Positions 63,364 to 64,000 of a DNA stretch of 64,000 nt are shown piece after piece. This DNA comes from Prevotella sp. P6B1. Its GTDB lineage: Bacteria > Bacteroidota > Bacteroidia > Bacteroidales > Bacteroidaceae. The stretch spans positions 186,001 through 250,000 of the forward strand of contig NZ_JNKF01000014.1 in the NCBI RefSeq assembly GCF_000702825.1. Reading direction: 5' to 3'. Below the pieces are notes generated by a model. The model did not search any database and was not told the origin of the DNA. It saw only the letters and a list, made by a program, of their open reading frames with translations. The number at the start of each line of letters is the position of its first letter. Positions within the stretch are counted from its first letter, which is position 1. Both the position numbers and the translations under genes were made by a program.

Positions 63364-63396
63364 ATCATCTAAAAGTCTGCTGATTATTTTATGCTG

Positions 63397-63404
63397 CAAA
63401 AATA
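63397..63404 (-). promoter_or_regulatory. -7 box of the GH35 operon
   Basis: TATTTTTG on the minus strand (63404 to 63397), 34 bp upstream of ATG 63363. Confidence 0.6.
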
Positions 63405-63408
63405 ACAA

Positions 63409-63926
63409 TTATTTTTCGAATGACATTGGATTTTTTGCGATTTTCACATTATTATTACACCAATCGTTCTGAAGAGTCACTTGACAAGTACCTTGTAGAG
63501 ATAAACCGTATACCTATGATCACCCCAGATTAGGAGGTCGAATTAGCCCTATAGGGTGCAAAGATAATGATTTGTTTGCTAAAAATATGAGCACGGAGGC
63601 AAAAATATTGGTCTTTTAACAAATTATGAATGCATAAACAGCAAAAGTCCCACTATATCGACAGATGGAGCGCAGTTTTCAGGCCAAAAGAGACAAAAAC
63701 ATGTGTTAACACACAAATAATTCTTGAAGTGTTTGTTATATTAAACATTTTGCCGCTTATTGTATTCTATAAGATACATTTTGGAAAAGAATACATACAA
63801 CGCACTATTTACATCTATCATTTACAACGAAAAGTTACAGCCATAAAATTTACAGCCATATAAAATAAATGCAGATTATTGTTTCTGGCATTAAATATTA
63901 AAAAGCACAAATATCATTTGAAATAC
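63409..63926. other. Intergenic region without a convincing gene
   Basis: Strongly AT-rich. A minus-strand TATCTTTG (63566 to 63559) next to CCCTATAGGG (63547-63556) might start a leader for the GH35 operon. A 77-residue plus-strand frame at 63630-63863 has no family features. Confidence 0.45.
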
Positions 63927-64000
63927 TCAATAAGACATTTGCCGCGTCATTTTCCGGGCTTCCTTCCAACGGGGGAAATACATGTCCATCAACGCGTGGA
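63927..64000 (-). CDS. C-terminal end of an unidentified gene (runs off right edge)
   Basis: The minus-strand frame from the window edge reads HALMDMYFPRWKEARKMTRQ then MSY and a TGA at 63929-63927. Base composition rises sharply from the AT-rich gap here, which supports real coding sequence. Too short to identify. Confidence 0.4.
   Translation of the reverse strand, partial: HALMDMYFPRWKEARKMTRQMSY

Noticed and set aside
63630-63863. 77-aa plus-strand frame near the right edge
   Set aside because: AT-rich, no ribosome site, no family features; not supported.

Overview
The window looks like chromosome of a gut or rumen Bacteroidales, most likely Prevotellaceae (Prevotella/Segatella type). 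Many promoters have the Bacteroidota form TTTG, about 19-21 bp, TAnnTTTG. Other pointers are a SusC/SusD locus, BspA-like repeats with a type IX-style C-terminus, a menaquinone methyltransferase and Bacteroidota-specific families (DUF5715, DUF6377, the long PurM). All identities come from reading translated sequence; no database search was run.

Core region, 1-24557. On the minus strand is a leucine operon (leuA-leuC-leuD-second synthase-leuB, the last cut by the left edge). It is preceded by a Leu/Ile-rich leader peptide and an attenuator with a readable antiterminator pairing. Then come an iron alcohol dehydrogenase, a MORN/GH25 lysozyme, rlmH, a zinc metallopeptidase, a DUF5715 protein, phoH, purC, menG, aroE and purM. 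Next are a candidate small RNA, rplU-rpmA, serS, an Nfn-like flavoprotein fusion, a TtcA-like PP-loop protein, a secreted beta-propeller protein, a nucleoside phosphorylase and mnmE.

Island, about 24558-61392. A 16-18 bp sequence at the 3' end of mnmE recurs, as two tandem copies, at 61377-61408. It brackets a 36.8 kb island that I read as two nested integrative mobilizable elements. Element A (24558-33477 plus 59136-61376) carries a zinc-ribbon protein with seven tandem helix-turn-helix modules, an integrase, a two-TM protein, an excisionase-like protein, a DUF3987 protein, a MobV relaxase, a DUF2971 protein, a BspA-like gene and a HigBA pair. Element B (about 33478-59135) splits the BspA-like gene. 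It repeats the left-end order (four-module HTH protein, integrase, two-TM protein, excisionase) and adds ParA with an iteron-like array, a MobP-type relaxase operon and an AbiE toxin-antitoxin operon sitting inside a broken outer-membrane protein gene. It also has an invertase remnant and a complete polysaccharide utilization locus (DUF6377 regulator, SusC, SusD, four-domain SusE/F-like protein, GH27-like enzyme, GH97, ROK kinase). The enzymes suggest an alpha-glucan or alpha-linked glucoside as substrate. Neither element shows type IV secretion genes, so both look mobilizable rather than self-transmissible.

Right flank, 61393-64000. This holds a GH35-type glycosidase operon with a truncated DUF1593-like gene, then about 500 bp without a convincing gene and the last codons of an unidentified minus-strand gene.

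The points most worth following are the tandem-HTH proteins facing helically phased iterons at both element ends, the nesting of a glycan-use locus inside a second mobile element, the AbiE operator architecture, the leu attenuator, and a nested hairpin transcribed ahead of the DUF2971 gene.
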